A program made the translations under genes and the position numbers. This document shows, one piece after another, positions 61,703 to 64,000 of a DNA stretch of 64,000 nucleotides (position 1 is its first letter; each line of letters opens with the position of its first letter). Origin of the DNA: Brevundimonas subvibrioides. GTDB lineage: Bacteria > Pseudomonadota > Alphaproteobacteria > Caulobacterales > Caulobacteraceae. The stretch covers positions 2,527,001 to 2,591,000 of the forward strand of contig NZ_CP114542.1 of assembly GCF_027271155.1 (NCBI RefSeq), written 5' to 3'. A model generated the notes under the pieces. The model was not told the origin of the DNA, searched no databases, and saw only the letters and a list, made by a program, of their open reading frames with translations.

Positions 61703-64000
61703 ATGACATCGCAACCTTCATCTCGCGCTCGGTCATTCAGGCCCCTGATTATTGCGGCGGTGTCTGTATTCGCGTTGCAGACCGGGAGCGTCTGCGCCCA
61801 AGCCGGGCCAGAGCCTGCCGGCGCAGGCACTGAGGTGTCCCGGGCAGACCGGCAAATCTCGCCAGACCGGCCGATCCCGCCGCCAATCAGGGCGATGACG
61901 CCGGACGAAAAGGCGGAGTACGACACTTGGGTCGTTGAAGCAGATCAAGCTACTAACGACCGACGTTTCGACGATGCGCGGGTCATCTTTGAACGCGTCC
62001 TCGCGCGCGAGGAGCAGACATTCGGTCCCAACCACCCTAAGGTGGCCGAAACATTGAGTATTCTCGGTTTAGCGCTATACAACATGCAGCGCTATCCTGA
62101 GGCTGAACGTCTTGTTCGACGCGCGCTCACGATCAATGAAATCGTGTTCGGGGATTATAGTCGTATCGCGGCAATGAGTTCTAATAGTCTTGCGGTTATT
62201 GTTTCTCTTCAAAACCAGTACGACGAAGCCCAAATCTTATTCGAACGTGCTTTGATTATTCTCAATTCGGAGGCTGATCCTGACACTGCAAACATAGCGG
62301 TAATAATTAATAACTTGGGCCGAAATCTCCAAGCGATGGGAAGAAATGATGAAGCCCAAACCATGCTTGAACATGCACTGTTACTTAGACAGGGCACCCT
62401 TGATGAAAATGATCAAGAAATTGCTACCAGCTTCAACAACTTAGCCGGTATCCTAGAAACTCAGTATAAATATCGCGAAGCCCAATTACTGTATGAGCGC
62501 GCGCTAGAGATGCGCGTTTCTTTGCTGGGAACCAGTCATCCTGACACGATAATCAGCCTTCACAATCTCACTTCAAATCTCAATTCACAAGGAAAATATA
62601 GCGAGGCATTGAACGTCATTCTAGGAATTCAAGGCACAAACGACCTTACAAGCGCGTTGAACGATCCCGCAACTGCGGACAGGCTTAACGATTTCGGTTT
62701 CAGCTTGAACGCCTTGGGCCGCTACTACGAGGCCCAGCCATTTTACGAACGTGCCCTCATGATCAGGGAGGCCACACTCCCGCGAGACCATCCAGACATC
62801 GCCACCGGCCTCAACAACCTAGCAAGCAATCTATACGACCAAGGTCGATACGACGAGGCCCAGCCTCTCTATGAACGGGCCTTAGCGATACAGGAGGCTG
62901 TCCTCAGACCCAACCATCCCGACACCGCCACCAGCCTTAGCAACCTCGCCGTCAACCTCAACGCCCAGCACCTCTATACCGAGGCCCAACCCCTCCTCGA
63001 GCGAGCGCTCAGGATCAACGAAGCAGCCTTAGGACGAGACCATTTTACAACAGCAGCCCGCCTCGACAATCTGGCCTCAAACCTCGATGCCCAAGGTCGA
63101 TACACCCAAGCCCAACCCCTCCACGAGCGCGCTCGAAGGATCGTTGAGGACACAGTTGGACCAGACCATCCAGAAGCCGCCCTCAGCCTAAACAACCAAG
63201 CCTACAATCAATACTTCCAAAGCCACTACGCCGAGGCCCGGCTCCTTTTCGAGCGAGCGCTCGTGATCAGGCAAGCCGCCCTCGGACCGCACCATCCCGA
63301 CACCGCCTTTTCGGCGGAGAACACAGCGATCTCGGCTTTGGGGTCCGGTATGGCCTTGGCCGCGCTCACACCCGCCCGTCAGGCCCTGGAGATCCGACGA
63401 ACCCTGGCGCTGCGGGAGGGTGGCAACCGAGATGAGGCCTCCCAGGTTCGTCTCGCCGATGCGACGGGTAACGCCGCCGTGGTCTTCACCCGCGCGGCCT
63501 GGTCGGTGGATCGGTCGGGCGCGGGCGATGACGCCCTGAGGGCCGAGGCCTTCCAGGCCGTGCAGTGGCAGGAGGGGTCCTCGGCCGGCCGCGCCCAGGT
63601 GCGGGCGGCGGCGCGCCGGGCGCTCAGCCCGGCAGGGCAGGCCTTGGCGCGGGAGTGGGAGACGGCACTCGAGGAGCGTGCCGGTCTGGACCGCCAGTTC
63701 TCCGCCGCCGCCGGCGGAACCGATGAAGCGGCCCGGACCCGGCAGGCCGATCTGGTCCGCCGGCGCGATACGCTGGACGCCCGGATCACAGATCTGACGA
63801 CGCAGCTTGAGCGGGATTACCCGCAGTACCTCGAACTGCTCAACCCCTCGTCCCTGTCTGTGGCGGACCTCCAGCCCCTGCTGCATGAGAGCGAGGCCCT
63901 GGTGCTGGTCTCGCCGGGGGATGCACGCATGCCCGAGGGTCAGCGTCGGGGGATCGTGTTCGTGGTGACCCGCGAGGGCTTCGACTGGGCCGAGGTGGGC
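61703..64000 (+). CDS. Exported TPR-CHAT protein (3' end outside window)
   Basis: At least 766 residues. The start MTSQPSSRARSFRPLIIAAV leads into a signal peptide ending VCAQ. About eleven 42-residue tetratricopeptide repeats of the kinesin light chain type follow (e.g. YDEAQPLYERALAIQEAVLR, TSLSNLAVNLNAQ) between about 61930 and 63350. A helical region and the beginning of a CHAT (caspase-like) domain come next (HESEALVLVSPGDARM). GC content of roughly 62100-62700 is clearly lower than in both ends, suggesting a mosaic origin. CHAT proteins are predicted cysteine peptidases; the catalytic His/Cys lie beyond the window. Confidence 0.85.
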   Translation, partial: MTSQPSSRARSFRPLIIAAVSVFALQTGSVCAQAGPEPAGAGTEVSRADRQISPDRPIPPPIRAMTPDEKAEYDTWVVEADQATNDRRFDDARVIFERVLAREEQTFGPNHPKVAETLSILGLALYNMQRYPEAERLVRRALTINEIVFGDYSRIAAMSSNSLAVIVSLQNQYDEAQILFERALIILNSEADPDTANIAVIINNLGRNLQAMGRNDEAQTMLEHALLLRQGTLDENDQEIATSFNNLAGILETQYKYREAQLLYERALEMRVSLLGTSHPDTIISLHNLTSNLNSQGKYSEALNVILGIQGTNDLTSALNDPATADRLNDFGFSLNALGRYYEAQPFYERALMIREATLPRDHPDIATGLNNLASNLYDQGRYDEAQPLYERALAIQEAVLRPNHPDTATSLSNLAVNLNAQHLYTEAQPLLERALRINEAALGRDHFTTAARLDNLASNLDAQGRYTQAQPLHERARRIVEDTVGPDHPEAALSLNNQAYNQYFQSHYAEARLLFERALVIRQAALGPHHPDTAFSAENTAISALGSGMALAALTPARQALEIRRTLALREGGNRDEASQVRLADATGNAAVVFTRAAWSVDRSGAGDDALRAEAFQAVQWQEGSSAGRAQVRAAARRALSPAGQALAREWETALEERAGLDRQFSAAAGGTDEAARTRQADLVRRRDTLDARITDLTTQLERDYPQYLELLNPSSLSVADLQPLLHESEALVLVSPGDARMPEGQRRGIVFVVTREGFDWAEVG

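Overview
The window is chromosomal DNA of a GC-rich alphaproteobacterium, almost certainly a member of the Caulobacteraceae (Brevundimonas/Caulobacter type). The evidence is the flagellar gene order fliF-fliG-fliH-fliN-flbD with flhA downstream, the Caulobacterales-type regulator FlbD, a perfect CtrA box (TTAA-N7-TTAA) in front of fliF, a second cluster fliL-fliM / flgF-flgG-flgA-flgH, and DUF3297, DUF6468, MotE-like and UbiK genes. The genus is inferred; no rRNA gene is present.

Layout. 1-7.4 kb: class II flagellar operon on the minus strand (fliF, fliG, fliH, fliN, flbD, then a class A beta-lactamase gene, then flhA, cut by the window edge). 7.4-20.1 kb: core housekeeping genes (lipoprotein hydrolase, uracil-DNA glycosylase, thioesterase, GST, nucleoside transporter, ilvE, a two-component pair, proC, ubiK, lgt, a MidA-like methyltransferase, pgeF). 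20.2-21.6 kb: a small lower-GC foreign insert with three short genes and an IS1595-type transposase remnant. 21.7-28.7 kb: second flagellar cluster, with a divergent fliLM / flgFGAH promoter region holding a consensus sigma-54 promoter and a palindrome that I read as a FlbD enhancer. 28.7-30.9 kb: a 53-bp tandem repeat, three related small exported proteins, and msrA.

31.0-59.7 kb: a roughly 28-kb accessory island that begins beside tRNA-Ser(GGA). It carries a serine recombinase with its usual DUF2924/DUF3489 partners; an XRE regulator with a divergent PD-(D/E)XK-like protein; a ParB-fused DNA methyltransferase with DUF5681; a DUF433/PIN-like toxin-antitoxin pair; a four-gene ubiquitin-like conjugation operon (Ubl, E2, JAB protease, E1) matching the Bil anti-phage architecture; a three-gene operon of sigma-like factor, HTH protein and a giant ImmA/IrrE-UvrD-nuclease fusion; an EcoRII-type restriction system with Dcm and Vsr; and a five-gene Z1 ATPase / PD-(D/E)XK / GHKL ATPase / DUF6339 operon. 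Nearly everything from 39.5 to 58.3 kb runs on the minus strand in tight operons, so this is a defence island.

59.9-64 kb: three exported proteins on the plus strand, the last a large TPR-CHAT protein cut by the window end, whose middle is markedly AT-rich compared with its ends.

The strongest candidates for unusual biology are the Bil-like operon with the sigma/HTH/ImmA-helicase-nuclease operon directly upstream, and the Dcm-Vsr-EcoRII plus Z1/GHKL composite. A hairpin-containing leader sequence occurs upstream of two unrelated island genes 17 kb apart.
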